A stretch of DNA of 64,000 nt from Thioalkalivibrio thiocyanodenitrificans ARhD 1 (GCF_000378965.1 NZ_KB900536.1:2791407-2855406); one strand, 5' to 3'. Counted from the first letter of the stretch, positions 36,819-45,941 are shown. Notes: a model not told the origin generated them from the sequence alone. Numbers and translations are program-made.

Positions 36819-38650
36819 GTGCGCCCGGCACGGGCGCACTCCTGGGGGTGCAAGTCCCCCCGTAAGCTGGCCACAGCGAACGAAGCGAAGCGCAACTGCG
36901 GAAGGGTGACCGACCGTGGGGAGGAAGCGTGGAGCGTAAACCGCGAGCCGATGGACAAGAACCGGATACAAGGCGCTGCCGAGCAGGGCGAGCGGGCAAG
37001 AAGCCGCGAAGCTCTCGTGGCCAAGGCGAAGCGGCGTAAATGCGGCGGTTGTGCGGTGAAGGGGTGCGTTCTTACCCGGGGAGATCTCGCCTTGTGCCTG
37101 AAAGGGCGACGGTGTAGAGCCGGAGCGAGAAGTCAGCAGAGGCCGTAGTAGCTGCCAACAAGGGGCGAAGGGCCGAACGAGAAGGAGCGTCAAACGCCTT
37201 GTCGATGAGAACGGTAGAGCATCAGATGCCCGCATCAGCGGGGCGGGTTGTGAACGGCCAGGGTGAAGCCCTGCCCCGAAGGACCAGCGATGAAACCGGC
37301 CTCCCGCGACGAGGATCGGAGGACGCAGGGCGGGACCTGTTGGCGCAGGCGCTCGCGAGGGAGAACATGCAACGCGCCTGGAAGCGCGTGAAGGCAAACA
37401 AGGGAGCTGCGGGTGTTGACGGTCTGGACATAGCCCGGACGGGAGAACACCTCAAACACGCATGGCCGAGCATCCGGCAGCAGTTGCTGGACGGCACGTA
37501 CAGGCCGCAGCCTGTGCGGCGCGTGGGCATCCCGAAGCCGGACGGGAGCGAACGGGAGTTGGGGATACCCACCGTCACCGACCGTCTGATTCAGCAGGCA
37601 CTGCTGCAAGTGCTGCAACCGCAGATTGATCCGACCTTCAGCGAGCACAGCCACGGGTTCCGTCCCGGTCGCCGGGCGCGGGACGCGGTGCTGGCCGCGC
37701 AGCGCTACGTGAGCCAAGGTTGCCACATCGTGGTGGACATCGACCTGTCGAAGTTCTTCGACCGGGTCAACCACGACATCCTGATCGAGCGCCTGAGCAG
37801 GCGCGTGAACGATGCCGGGGTCATCCGGCTGGTGCGTGCCTACCTGAGCGCGGGCATCCTGGATGGCGGTGTGGTGATCGAGCGCGTGGGGGGGACGCCG
37901 CAGGGCGGCCCGCTCTCGCCGCTGTTGGCCAACGTGTTGCTGGACGAAGTGGATCGAGCGCTTGAACGCAGAGGCCATCGCTTCGCCCGCTACGCCGACG
38001 ACTGCAACGTGTACGTGCGCAGTCAGAAGGCGGGCGAGCGGGTGATGCGTCTGCTGCGGCGCTGTTACGACAAACTGCGCTTGCGGATCAATGAATCCAA
38101 GAGTGCGGTGGCCCGCGTATTCGGCCGCAAATTCCTTGGTTACGCCCTGTGGCGGTCCGGGGATGGCGAGGTGCGACGCGGGGTGTCGGAAAAGGCGCTG
38201 GAGGCGTTCAGGCAGAGGGTCAGGCAACTGACCCGGCGCAACAGCGGGTGCAGCATGGCAGAGGTGATCGGCAGGTTGCGCAGTTATCTGCTGGGCTGGA
38301 AAGGGTACTTTGGGTTGGCGCAAACCCCCAGTGTCTGGCGCAGGCTGGACGAGTGGATACGCCGCCGCCTACGGTCCTTGCAGCTCAAACAGTGGCGACG
38401 CGGCAAGACGATCTACCGGGAACTGATCCGGCTGGGAGCCAGTGCCCGGGTGGCGCAATCGGTGGCGGCGCTGAGCCGCCGCTGGTGGCATAACAGCCTC
38501 TCTGCCGTGCACCACGTGCTGACGATTGCCTATTTTGAGCGGCTGGGAGTGCCGCGTCTCTCATGACCTCAACTTCTCGAACCGCCCGGTGCGGACCCGC
38601 ATGCCGGGTGGTGTGGCAGGGGAACGGTCAGCTATGCTGACCGCCCCTAT
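36819..38650 (+). mobile_element. Group II intron, bacterial class C type
   Basis: The 5' end is GTGCGCC, the expected intron start, exactly behind the T-run of an intrinsic terminator, the known target of class C introns. The 5' ribozyme region (about 36819-37200) is structured and gene-free. The intron-encoded protein follows. Domain V lies at about 38579-38622 (ACCGCCCGGTGCGGACCCGC and its complement), and domain VI is a short hairpin (GGTCAGC-TAT-GCTGACC). The 3' end is placed at CCCCTAT (38650), fitting the AY ending. The copy appears complete and is therefore probably active or recently active. It separates the terminator from the rplM leader. Confidence 0.88.
37205..38566 (+). CDS. ltrA: Group II intron reverse transcriptase/maturase
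   Basis: A 453-residue intron-encoded protein. The reverse-transcriptase motifs are intact: GAAGVDGLD, IPKPDGSERELGIPTVTDR, FRPGRRARDAV, DIDLSKFFDRVNHD, GTPQGGPLSPLLANV and catalytic YADDCNVY. The C-terminal maturase (GIIM) domain is at about residues 330-450 (RLRSYLLGWKGYFGLAQTP). There is no HNH endonuclease domain, as is normal for class C introns. ATG at 37205 is preferred over the TTG two codons earlier. It helps splice the intron RNA and copies it into new terminator sites. Confidence 0.95.
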   Translation: MRTVEHQMPASAGRVVNGQGEALPRRTSDETGLPRRGSEDAGRDLLAQALARENMQRAWKRVKANKGAAGVDGLDIARTGEHLKHAWPSIRQQLLDGTYRPQPVRRVGIPKPDGSERELGIPTVTDRLIQQALLQVLQPQIDPTFSEHSHGFRPGRRARDAVLAAQRYVSQGCHIVVDIDLSKFFDRVNHDILIERLSRRVNDAGVIRLVRAYLSAGILDGGVVIERVGGTPQGGPLSPLLANVLLDEVDRALERRGHRFARYADDCNVYVRSQKAGERVMRLLRRCYDKLRLRINESKSAVARVFGRKFLGYALWRSGDGEVRRGVSEKALEAFRQRVRQLTRRNSGCSMAEVIGRLRSYLLGWKGYFGLAQTPSVWRRLDEWIRRRLRSLQLKQWRRGKTIYRELIRLGASARVAQSVAALSRRWWHNSLSAVHHVLTIAYFERLGVPRLS

Positions 38651-38704
38651 GCCGATTGGCCGGCCGGCGAGGGTGGAGGCCCGATGCGGGGCGGGGCCGG
38701 GGCC

Positions 38705-38729
38705 GGCGCGTGTCCTGCCTCTTGTATCT
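38705..38729. repeat. Single arm of the GATACAAG dialect in the rplM leader
   Basis: CGTGTCCTGCCTCTTGTATC is the reverse complement, with one change, of 685-704. Its second half matches the right arm of the hairpin at 46882-46914. No left arm is seen between it and the intron. Confidence 0.55.
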
Positions 38730-38790
38730 TGCACCCGGCGCCCTTATCATTCCGCCCTTTCCCGAACGAGTAGTACCTCTGGAGCATGGC

Positions 38791-39219
38791 ATGAAGACCT
38801 TTAGCGCCAAGCCTGCCGAAGTCCGACGTGACTGGTACCTGGTGGATGCCTCGGGCAAGACCCTGGGCCGTCTGGCCACCGAGGTGGCCCACCGACTGCG
38901 CGGCAAGCACAAGCCCGAATACACCCCCCATGTGGATACCGGCGACTACATTGTGGTGATCAACGCCGACAAGGTGCGGGTGACCGGCAGGAAGGCGCAG
39001 GACAAGATGTACTATCGCCACACCGGCTACATCGGCCACATGAAGTCCATGAACTTCAGCCAGCTCATGGAACGCGCCCCCGAACGGGCCATCGAGTTCG
39101 CGGTCAAGGGCATGCTGCCCAAGAACCCCCTGGGCCGGGCCATGTTCAAGAAGCTCAAGGTCTATGCGGGCGCCGAGCACCGGCACGCCGCGCAGCAGCC
39201 CCGGGCACTGGAAATCTGA
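38791..39219 (+). CDS. rplM: 50S ribosomal protein L13
   Basis: A 142-residue protein of the large subunit, early-assembling. It starts [11 protein letters not shown]; the core [31 protein letters not shown] and [12 protein letters not shown] are conserved. GGAG lies 6 nt before the ATG at 38791. It is the first gene of the usual rplM-rpsI operon, 55 bp before rpsI. The leader contains a short-repeat arm and the remains of the intron insertion site 140 bp upstream. Confidence 0.98.
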   Translation: MKTFSAKPAEVRRDWYLVDASGKTLGRLATEVAHRLRGKHKPEYTPHVDTGDYIVVINADKVRVTGRKAQDKMYYRHTGYIGHMKSMNFSQLMERAPERAIEFAVKGMLPKNPLGRAMFKKLKVYAGAEHRHAAQQPRALEI

Positions 39220-39274
39220 CAACCCCGCGCGGCAACAGCCCCGCGGTCAGCCAAGCACAGATCGGCAGGACACT

Positions 39275-39667
39275 ATGGCAACGACACAGAACTACGGAAC
39301 CGGACGCCGCAAGACCGCCTCCGCCCGCGTCTTCCTCCGTCCGGGCAAGGGCGAGATCGTCGTCAACGGCAAGCCCCTGGACGCCTACTTCGGCCGCCAG
39401 ACCTCCCGCATGGTGGTGCGGCAGCCCCTGGACGTCGCCGAGGCGGGTGACCGTTTCGACATCCACGCCACCGCCGAAGGCGGCGGAGCCAACGGCCAGG
39501 CCGGAGCCATCCGCCTGGGCATCGCCCGTGCCCTGGTGGAGTATGACGAAACCCTGCGGGGATCCCTGCGCGGCGCGGGTCTGCTGACCCGGGACGCCCG
39601 CGCCGTGGAACGCAAGAAGGTCGGCCTGCGCAAGGCGCGCCGGGCCACGCAGTACAGCAAGCGCTAA
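39275..39667 (+). CDS. rpsI: 30S ribosomal protein S9
   Basis: A 130-residue protein of the small subunit; its C-terminal tail reaches the P-site tRNA. It has [19 protein letters not shown] near the start, YFGRQT, and the canonical basic end RRATQYSKR. The stop codon TAA lies inside the left arm of a strong terminator. It is co-transcribed with rplM. Confidence 0.98.
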   Translation: MATTQNYGTGRRKTASARVFLRPGKGEIVVNGKPLDAYFGRQTSRMVVRQPLDVAEAGDRFDIHATAEGGGANGQAGAIRLGIARALVEYDETLRGSLRGAGLLTRDARAVERKKVGLRKARRATQYSKR

Positions 39668-39690
39668 AAGCGCGGCTGCGCTTTTAGCGC
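39661..39690 (+). terminator. Terminator overlapping the rpsI stop codon
   Basis: GCGCTAAAAGCGC and GCGCTTTTAGCGC are perfect 13-bp arms around a GGCT loop. The TAA stop of rpsI is part of the left arm, so terminating ribosomes overlap the hairpin. There is no downstream U-run, but the right arm itself contains TTTT. Confidence 0.7.
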
Positions 39691-40117
39691 AGTAGCAAGT
39701 TGCAAGTGGCAAGTCTCAAGGAGGGGACTGCATGGAGGCAAGATCGTACGAGACACTGGATGTCTGGAAGCGGGCTTGCGCACTCGCTGTCGCATTGTTC
39801 GAGATCTGCCGGGCTTGCTCCGATCGGGTATTCTCAGACCAACTGACGCGCGCAGGCCTTTCGGTTCCTTCCAATATTGCAGAAGGCTACGAACGCGATT
39901 CTCCCAGGGAACGGGTACAGTTTCTCAAGATTGCCAAGGGATCGTGTGGTGAGCTTCGCACGCAATTGATGATCGGCGTACGCGCCGGATTGTTGCCCGA
40001 AACCGAGGCGAAGGCTTACTTGAAAGAGGCCGTGGAATTGTCGAAAATGCTGCACGGTCTGCTGGCGCACTATCGAAACCGTTCCTAGCCACTTGAGACT
40101 TGCCACTTGCCACTGCC
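39691..40117. repeat. Short-repeat inverted arms (CAAGTGGCAAGTCTCAAG) enclosing an S23-type gene
   Basis: The left arm (39691-39720) and right arm (40090-40117) share an exact 18-nt complement (CTTGAGACTTGCCACTTG). Both contain tandem 7-mers of CAAGTTG/CAAGTGG/CAAGTCT. The enclosed segment (39732-40088) is a single gene for a four-helix-bundle protein, making a 430-bp unit that looks like a mobile or repeat-associated cassette. A gene-free element of the same dialect lies at 51276-51331. Confidence 0.75.
39732..40088 (+). CDS. Four-helix-bundle protein (23S rRNA IVP / S23 family)
   Basis: A 118-residue helical protein of the S23 family. Conserved features are YETLDVWKRACALAVALFEI near the N-terminus, DQLTRAGLSVPSNIAEGYER and a helix pair around GSCGELRTQLMIGV. 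Relatives are found in 23S rRNA intervening sequences, as free-standing genes, and as the Avd accessory protein of diversity-generating retroelements. AAGGAGG lies 6 nt before the ATG, and the AAGG is part of the left repeat arm. Lower GC than its neighbours and the flanking arms suggest transfer. The function of free-standing members is unknown; no reverse transcriptase or variable repeat is adjacent. Confidence 0.85.
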   Translation: MEARSYETLDVWKRACALAVALFEICRACSDRVFSDQLTRAGLSVPSNIAEGYERDSPRERVQFLKIAKGSCGELRTQLMIGVRAGLLPETEAKAYLKEAVELSKMLHGLLAHYRNRS

Positions 40118-40122
40118 TTTAT

Positions 40123-40196
40123 TGGGGGATCGTCTAGCGGTAGGACTACGGACTCTGACTCCGTCAACCCAGGTTCGAATCCTGGTCCCCCAGCCA
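40123..40196 (+). tRNA. glnX: tRNA-Gln (anticodon CUG)
   Basis: Acceptor stem TGGGGGA (40123-40129) pairs with TCCCCCA (40186-40192); discriminator G and encoded CCA follow. The D arm contains CTAGCGGTAGG. The anticodon stem ACGGA/TCCGT encloses CTCTGAC with anticodon CTG. The T arm has CAGG-TTCGAAT-CCTG. It reads CAG glutamine codons. No other tRNA was found in the window. Confidence 0.95.
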
Positions 40197-40237
40197 AATA
40201 AAGAGGGCCCGCCACAAGCGGGCCCTCTTTATTTGGC
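40193..40237. terminator. Strong bidirectional terminator overlapping the tRNA 3' end
   Basis: Perfect 20-bp arms (40193-40212 and 40218-40237) flank a 5-nt loop. The left arm begins with the discriminator base and CCA of the tRNA. The right arm ends CTTTATTT, giving a U-rich tail. Confidence 0.85.
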
Positions 40238-40351
40238 TTGAAGGTACGGCATGAGAACCTGCCGGGGCCCGGTTTGACCGATTCGCCGGGAGCCCGAAGG
40301 GAGAGGTCCATGGGCGGGCTGAACAATCCTGGTTCCCCGGCCAGATGCACC

Positions 40352-40381
40352 GAGGGCCCCGCGATGCTCGGCCCTCTTTTT
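40352..40381 (+). terminator. Second intrinsic terminator downstream of tRNA-Gln
   Basis: GAGGGCC (40352-40358) and GGCCCTC (40370-40376) followed by five T residues. It is preceded by AATCCTGGTTCCCCGGCCAGA (in two parts), a sequence resembling the 3' end of the tRNA gene, which may be a decayed duplicate. Confidence 0.7.
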
Positions 40382-40559
40382 CGTTGACCCGGCGCCGCGG
40401 TGGGGATTCCGTGGCTGCCGGACAACGGCGCCCCTGTACGTCTCCCGCAACGGCCGTGGAATCCACCCTGTATCCGTGCAGCGACATACTTAAAGTGAAC
40501 TCTAAGGATGTGCCGCTAATGGGTCATAACTACTCAAAAGTCAGGGGTATTCGGTAATG

Positions 40560-40605
40560 TCGCAAAAAAACAACAGACGGCCATCCATTTGTCGTTTTTT
40601 TGCGA
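40560..40605. other. A-tract/T-tract hairpin upstream of the porin promoter
   Basis: TCGCAAAAAAAC (40560-40571) and GTTTTTTTGCGA (40594-40605) are perfect 12-bp arms containing seven A and seven T residues. ACA/TGT extend the stem partly. It sits nine bases before the -35 box and may be a transcription stop for upstream RNA or a bent-DNA regulatory site. Confidence 0.6.
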
Positions 40606-40613
40606 ATTTGCTC

Positions 40614-40642
40614 TTGCAAACCCGGGCGTCAACGCGTATAAA
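40614..40642 (+). promoter_or_regulatory. sigma70 promoter of the porin gene
   Basis: TTGCAA (40614-40619) and TATAAA (40637-40642) with a 17-bp spacer, in an AT-rich stretch. Confidence 0.8.
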
Positions 40643-40646
40643 AACC

Positions 40647-40667
40647 GGGTCATTGTAATAATGACCC
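40647..40667 (+). promoter_or_regulatory. 5' stem-loop of the porin mRNA
   Basis: GGGTCATT (40647-40654) and AATGACCC (40660-40667) around a 5-nt loop, starting at the expected transcription start (about 40648). A stem at the extreme 5' end, as in E. coli ompA, should protect the mRNA from 5'-end-dependent decay. Confidence 0.6.
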
Positions 40668-40711
40668 ACAGACTTGTGTGAATTGACTCAACTCCTGGGA
40701 GAGTGAACCAA

Positions 40712-41674
40712 ATGAACATGAAAAAGACTCTGATCGCCGCCGGCGTGGCCGCCGCCATGGCTGTGCCCATGGCCGCCACCGCCGACGTGTCTCTGACCGC
40801 CCGCCTGCAGGCGGAGCTGACCAACACCTCCGGTGATTTCGACGAGGGCCTGCGCATTGGTGATGCCATGATTGGCCCGGGTAACGTGAACAGCGGCAAC
40901 TGGAGCCGGGTGGACCTGCGGACCAGCCATGATCTGGGCAACGGCCTGAACGCCTTCTCCCACATCTCCATGAACCTGAACCCCCAGTCGTTCCCCAGCG
41001 CCACCCGTGAGTCTCTGTTGGGTGTGCGCGGCGACTTCGGCTCCCTGTCTATCGGCCGCATGAGCAACGCCGCCGCGACCCAGGGCAAGGATCCCTTCGT
41101 GGGCACCTTCATGCAGGCCCGTGGCAATGGCGGCATGCTGGGTGGTGCAGGCGGTCTGGGCAACGGCGGCTACCTGAACCAGAGCCTCGGCTACAACGGC
41201 TCCTTCGGCCCGGTGGGCCTGGGCGGTACGGTCAGCCTCGACCCGGTCGTGGATGACGGCAACCACGCCTACGCCGTGAAGGTGGAAGTGGATGTCAACC
41301 CGGTCAACGTATGGGTGGCCCACACCAATGCCGACGACTACAACGGTGTGGACGCCGACCAGCAGATCAGCAAGATCGGCGTGTCCTTCAGCGAAGGCCC
41401 CTTCGGCGTGATGGCCCAGTACGAGACCGTCAAGGATTTCATGGACTTCATCATGGTGGCCGGTACCTACCGCATGGGTGCCAACACCTTCTTGCTCGGC
41501 TACGGTCAGGGTGACGCCGATTTCGACGGTGGTGACCAGCAGTGGATCGCCCTGGGTGTGCGGCATGCCTTTACCCGCCAGGTCTCCGTGCACGCCGGTG
41601 TGCGTGTGACCGAGTTCGCCGAGGACGACGCCGACGAGACCGTGGTCGGTGCCGGTATGCGCGTGACCTTCTGA
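40712..41674 (+). CDS. Gram-negative porin
   Basis: A 320-residue outer-membrane protein. The signal peptide is KKTLIAAGVAAAMAVPMAATA (given here in part; cleavage before DVSLTARLQ). The mature sequence consists of amphipathic strands: VDLRTSHDLGNGLNAFSHIS, LLGVRGDFGSLSIGRMS, and the terminal VGAGMRVTF ending in Phe. This matches the general diffusion porin family (Porin_4). The ATG at 40712 was chosen for its distance from GGGAG; GTG 40703 is too close. Its own strong promoter, 5' stem and terminator suggest a highly expressed single gene. Substrate preference is unknown. Confidence 0.9.
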   Translation: MNMKKTLIAAGVAAAMAVPMAATADVSLTARLQAELTNTSGDFDEGLRIGDAMIGPGNVNSGNWSRVDLRTSHDLGNGLNAFSHISMNLNPQSFPSATRESLLGVRGDFGSLSIGRMSNAAATQGKDPFVGTFMQARGNGGMLGGAGGLGNGGYLNQSLGYNGSFGPVGLGGTVSLDPVVDDGNHAYAVKVEVDVNPVNVWVAHTNADDYNGVDADQQISKIGVSFSEGPFGVMAQYETVKDFMDFIMVAGTYRMGANTFLLGYGQGDADFDGGDQQWIALGVRHAFTRQVSVHAGVRVTEFAEDDADETVVGAGMRVTF

Positions 41675-41700
41675 TCCGATCCCTTCCTGGATCGATCGAG

Positions 41701-41727
41701 ACGGGGCCCTTCGGGGCCCCGTTTTAT
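41701..41727 (+). terminator. Intrinsic terminator of the porin gene
   Basis: ACGGGGCC and GGCCCCGT arms with a CTTCGG-type loop, followed by TTTTATTT. Confidence 0.9.
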
Positions 41728-41740
41728 TTGAGGCGCCGGA

Positions 41741-41771
41741 GACAAGATTCCAAGCGACAGGATACAAGAAA
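41741..41771. repeat. Single-arm remnant of the GATACAAG dialect
   Basis: GACAAGATTCCAAGCGACAG and GATACAAGA follow the porin terminator. The words match the arms at 664-704 and 46831-46859. No full complement is seen. Confidence 0.4.
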
Positions 41772-42013
41772 GTCTGCCGTTCGATTTGCACCCTGTCTCC
41801 AGCGCCAGGCGCATCATGCCGTCATCAGGCAGGCGGTGCCCCCCTGTGCGAGGTCCATGGCGGGCCTTGCGGGCCCGCTGCCCGGCCATGTCCTTGCGCC
41901 GCCTGGGGTCGAATACGCCGGGCGGGGGCGCGATGGTATGATAACGGGCTGTTTTTCCCGCCCGCAGGCACGCCTGCAGGGAATATCCGACGACCCCGGA
42001 GGCCCATTCCCCG

Positions 42014-45000
42014 ATGCCCGATACCGCGCCCATGTCTGTTCAGGCGACCCAGCGCATCCGCGAGATTCCCTACAACTACACCTCATTCTCCGACCGGGAG
42101 ATCGTGATCCGGTTTCTGGGGGAAGCCATGTGGGAGGTGTTGAACGAGCTGCGCGGGGAGCGGCGCACGGGGGTATCGGCGCGTATGCTCTTCGAGGTGC
42201 TCGGCGACATGTGGGTGGTGACCCGAAACCCCTACATTCAGGACGACCTGCTGGACAATCGTAAACGCCTCACCGCGCTCATCGGGGCCATGGATCACCG
42301 GCTGGACCAGATCGTGGCCCGGGCGGACGGCAACGAGAACGCCCTGGAACTGGCGGCTCGTGCCCGGGAGGCGGTACGCCGCTTCGAGGACTGGTTTCCG
42401 GAACACAAGGCCCTGCGCCGACGGACGCTGCGAAAGCTCTCCCGCCACACCCGCAGGGACAACATCCATTTCGACGGGCTTGCCCGGGTCTCCCACGTGA
42501 CCGACGCCACCGACTGGCGCGTGGAACTCCCGTTCGTGGTGATCACGCCGGACTCCGAGGCGGAGATGGCGGGCGTGGTGGATGCCTGCATCAGGCTGGG
42601 GCTCACGGTGATCCCGCGGGGCGGAGGCACCGGATACACCGGCGCCGCGGTGCCCCTGGACGCCCGCAGCGCGGTCATCAACACCGAGAAGCTGGAAGGG
42701 CTGGGCGAGGTGGAGATCCGCCGTATTCCGGGCGTAGCTGCACCGGTGCCCACGGTGCGTGCCGAGGCGGGCGTGGTGACCCGGCGTGTCGCGGATCTCG
42801 CCGGGCGCGAGGGCTTTGCCTTTGCCGTGGACCCCACCTCCCAGGATGCATCCACCATCGGCGGCAATATCGCCATGAACGCGGGTGGCAAGAAGGCGGT
42901 GCTGTGGGGCACCACCATCGACAATCTGGTGTCCTGGCGCATGGTGACGCCGGATGCCGGCTGGCTGGAGGTGGAGCGCATCGGTCACAATCTGGGCAAG
43001 ATCCATGATCAGGAGACCGTGCGTTTCCGGATCACGCGATTCCGGAGCGACGGGGCGACCCCCGCGGGTGAGCCGGAGGAGATCTCCTGCCCGGGCAGCA
43101 CCTTCCGCAGGCTGGGCCTGGGCAAGGACGTGACGGACAAGCATCTGGGCGGTCTGCCCGGCATTCAGAAGGAGGGCTGCGACGGGCTCATCACATCCGC
43201 CGTGTTCGTCCTGCACCGCATGCCGCGCCACGTGCGTACCGTCTGCCTGGAATTCTACGGCCACGACCTGCACGAGGCCGTGCCTGCTATCGTGGAGATC
43301 AAGGACCGCCTGGACGCGGATCCCCGGGTGAAGCTCTCGGGGCTGGAACATCTGGACGAGCGTTATGTGCGCGCCGTGCGCTATACCCCCAAGGGGGCCC
43401 GGGGCGAGCGGCCCAAGATGGTGTTGCTGGCGGATGTCTCCTCCGACGACGAGGAGGCCGTGGGGCGGGCCGCCTCCGAAGTCGTGCGCCTGGCCAATGC
43501 GCGCAACGGCGAGGGGTTCGTGGCCGTGAGTCCCGAGGCGCGCAAGCGCTTCTGGTCCGAGCGTGCCCGCACCGCGGCCATTGCCGCCCACACCAACGCC
43601 TTCAAGATCAATGAGGACGTGGTGATCCCGCTGGACCGGCTGGCCGAGTACAGCGAGGGCATCGAGCGCATCAACATCGTGCAGTCCATGAACAACAAGC
43701 TGCGCATGGTGGCGGAGACGCTGGAATGTCTCAAAGGGGATCACCCGGAGCTGCGCCAGTTGCTGGCCATCGAGAACGAGGAGGCCCGGCGATGGTTCGA
43801 GGGCAAGCGCCGCGCGGCCACCCGGCATCTGGAAGGGGTGCAGGCCCGCTGGAAGCTGATCCTGGGCAACCTGGACGCGGATGCGGTGTCGCAGGATGCC
43901 TTGCTGGATGACAGGGCCCGCGATGACCTGCGCCCGGGCGACCGGGTCATCGACCTGCTTTTGCGCCGCAGCCTGCGCATCTCCTACAAGCGCGAGGTGC
44001 GCCGGCCGCTGTGGGACATCTTTGACGGTCTGGAGCTGGAGCCGGTGCGCAAACGCCTGGAGGCCATCCACGATCGGGTGCTCACCAGTCGGCTGTTCGT
44101 GGCCCTGCACATGCACGCGGGCGACGGCAACGTGCACACCAACATTCCGGTCAACTCCAATGACTACGCCATGATGCACGAGGCGGAACGCATCGTGGAT
44201 CAGGTGATGGCTCTGGCGCGGCGCCTGGGCGGGGTGATCTCCGGGGAGCACGGTATCGGCATCACCAAGATGCAGTATCTGGAACCCGGCCAGGTGGAGG
44301 CCTTCGCCGGGTACAAGCAGCGCGTCGACCCCCAGGGGCATTTCAACAGGGGCAAGCTGATGCCCGGCTCGGGTCTCGCCAACGCCTATACCCCCAGCCT
44401 CAGGCTGCTGCAGCAGGAGGCGCTGATCCTGGAGCAGAGCGAGTTGGGCGCGCTCAACGAGGACATCAAGGATTGCCTGCGCTGCGGCAAGTGCAAGCCG
44501 GTATGCAACACCCACGTCCCCCGGGCCAATCTGCTCTATTCGCCGCGCAACAAGATCCTCGCCTCCGGGCTGATCATCGAGGCATTTCTCTACGAGGAGC
44601 AGACCCGGCGGGGGCTTTCGCTGCGGCACTTCGACGAGATGAACGACGTGGCGGACCACTGCACGATCTGTCACAAATGCGAGCCGCCCTGCCCGGTGAA
44701 CATCGATTTCGGCGACGTAACCATCCGCATGCGCAGCATCCTGAAGGAACGCGGCCGGCGGCGGGTCAAGCTTGTCACCAGGGCGTCCATGGCCTTTCTG
44801 AACATCAAGGACCCGGCCACCATCAAACTCATGCGCAGGGGCATGGTGCAGTGGGGCTACGCGGCACAGCGCCTGGGCTACGGCCTGTTCCGGCGCCTCG
44901 GGCTGCTGGGCGGCAGCCAGCGGCCCGCCTCCACCGCCAGCAGGGCCTCGCTGCCGGCCCAGGTGGTTCAGTTCGTGAAAAAGCCCATGCCCGCGGGCTT

Positions 45001-45883
45001 GCCCGCGCGCACTACCCGCGCCATGCTGGGGCTGGAGGACGCGGGTCTCGTGCCGGTGATCCGGGATCCCGCGAAGGCGGGGGAGCAGGGCGACGCGGTA
45101 TTCTACTTTCCCGGCTGCGGCTCCGAGCGCCTGTTCAGCCAGGTGGGTCTCGCGACCATTGCCATGCTCTATGACGTCGGCGCCCAGACCGTTCTGCCGC
45201 CGGGGTACCTGTGCTGCGGTTATCCCCAGACCTCGGCGGGGGATGTGGACAAGGGTCGGGCGATCACCACCGAGAACCGGGTCCTGTTCCATCGGGTGGC
45301 CAATACGCTCAACTACCTGGATATCCGCACCGTGATCGTCTCCTGCGGCACCTGCATGGATCAACTGCTCAAGTACGAGTTCGAGCGCATCTTTCCCGGG
45401 TGCCGGCTGCTGGACATCCATGAGTACCTGATGGAGAAGGGCCTGAGCCTGGAGGGCGTGAAAGGCGTGCAGTACCTTTACCATGACCCCTGCCATTCAC
45501 CCATGAAGACCCACGCCCCGGGGCAGGTGGCCAGCCGGCTCATGGGCCAGGAGGTGCGGATCTCCGATCGCTGCTGCGGCGAGGCGGGGACCTTCGCCGT
45601 CAGCCGTCCGGATATCGCCACCCAGGTGCGCTTCCGCAAGGAAGAGGAACTGCGCGCCGGCATCCGTGAACTCACCGGCCGGGATCAGGCCGAGGGGGGA
45701 GATGTGAAGATGCTCACCTCGTGCCCGGCCTGCCAGCAGGGCCTTTCGCGCTACCGGGAGGATACGGGGCTGGAGACCGACTACATCGTCGTCGAGATGG
45801 CCAACCGGCTGCTGGGCGAGGGCTGGCAGGAGCGCTTCATCGAGCGGGCGCGCAGCGGGGGCATCGAGAAGGTGTTGTTGTAG
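42014..45883 (+). CDS. DUF3683 / FAD-linked D-2-hydroxyacid dehydrogenase with Fe-S and CCG domains
   Basis: A 1289-residue fusion. The N-terminal DUF3683 domain (about 1-150, [20 protein letters not shown]) precedes a FAD-binding 4 domain ([18 protein letters not shown], about 195-215; [20 protein letters not shown]). A FAD-oxidase C-terminal domain follows ([31 protein letters not shown]). Two [4Fe-4S] motifs come next ([23 protein letters not shown]) near residue 820-890. At the C-terminus are CCG cysteine-rich repeats ([40 protein letters not shown]). This resembles a D-lactate or glycolate dehydrogenase joined to its electron-transfer subunit. It probably oxidises a hydroxyacid and reduces quinone at the membrane. 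The exact substrate is unknown. Confidence 0.88.
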   Translation: MPDTAPMSVQATQRIREIPYNYTSFSDREIVIRFLGEAMWEVLNELRGERRTGVSARMLFEVLGDMWVVTRNPYIQDDLLDNRKRLTALIGAMDHRLDQIVARADGNENALELAARAREAVRRFEDWFPEHKALRRRTLRKLSRHTRRDNIHFDGLARVSHVTDATDWRVELPFVVITPDSEAEMAGVVDACIRLGLTVIPRGGGTGYTGAAVPLDARSAVINTEKLEGLGEVEIRRIPGVAAPVPTVRAEAGVVTRRVADLAGREGFAFAVDPTSQDASTIGGNIAMNAGGKKAVLWGTTIDNLVSWRMVTPDAGWLEVERIGHNLGKIHDQETVRFRITRFRSDGATPAGEPEEISCPGSTFRRLGLGKDVTDKHLGGLPGIQKEGCDGLITSAVFVLHRMPRHVRTVCLEFYGHDLHEAVPAIVEIKDRLDADPRVKLSGLEHLDERYVRAVRYTPKGARGERPKMVLLADVSSDDEEAVGRAASEVVRLANARNGEGFVAVSPEARKRFWSERARTAAIAAHTNAFKINEDVVIPLDRLAEYSEGIERINIVQSMNNKLRMVAETLECLKGDHPELRQLLAIENEEARRWFEGKRRAATRHLEGVQARWKLILGNLDADAVSQDALLDDRARDDLRPGDRVIDLLLRRSLRISYKREVRRPLWDIFDGLELEPVRKRLEAIHDRVLTSRLFVALHMHAGDGNVHTNIPVNSNDYAMMHEAERIVDQVMALARRLGGVISGEHGIGITKMQYLEPGQVEAFAGYKQRVDPQGHFNRGKLMPGSGLANAYTPSLRLLQQEALILEQSELGALNEDIKDCLRCGKCKPVCNTHVPRANLLYSPRNKILASGLIIEAFLYEEQTRRGLSLRHFDEMNDVADHCTICHKCEPPCPVNIDFGDVTIRMRSILKERGRRRVKLVTRASMAFLNIKDPATIKLMRRGMVQWGYAAQRLGYGLFRRLGLLGGSQRPASTASRASLPAQVVQFVKKPMPAGLPARTTRAMLGLEDAGLVPVIRDPAKAGEQGDAVFYFPGCGSERLFSQVGLATIAMLYDVGAQTVLPPGYLCCGYPQTSAGDVDKGRAITTENRVLFHRVANTLNYLDIRTVIVSCGTCMDQLLKYEFERIFPGCRLLDIHEYLMEKGLSLEGVKGVQYLYHDPCHSPMKTHAPGQVASRLMGQEVRISDRCCGEAGTFAVSRPDIATQVRFRKEEELRAGIRELTGRDQAEGGDVKMLTSCPACQQGLSRYREDTGLETDYIVVEMANRLLGEGWQERFIERARSGGIEKVLL

Positions 45884-45941
45884 AGTCTGGAGGTGAGGGG
45901 TGAGGCGCTAGGGGATAGGCGTGAAACCACCCCCGCCCTGG

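Noticed and set aside
36819-38650. Diversity-generating retroelement (reverse transcriptase plus nearby S23/Avd-like gene)
   Set aside because: The reverse transcriptase has a maturase domain and lies within a complete group II intron, and no template/variable repeat pair was seen. The S23 gene is 1.1 kb away, beyond rplM-rpsI.
42083-45496. 1137-codon minus-strand frame opposite the DUF3683 dehydrogenase
   Set aside because: Shadow of the real gene; His/Arg/Gln-rich composition, no family features.
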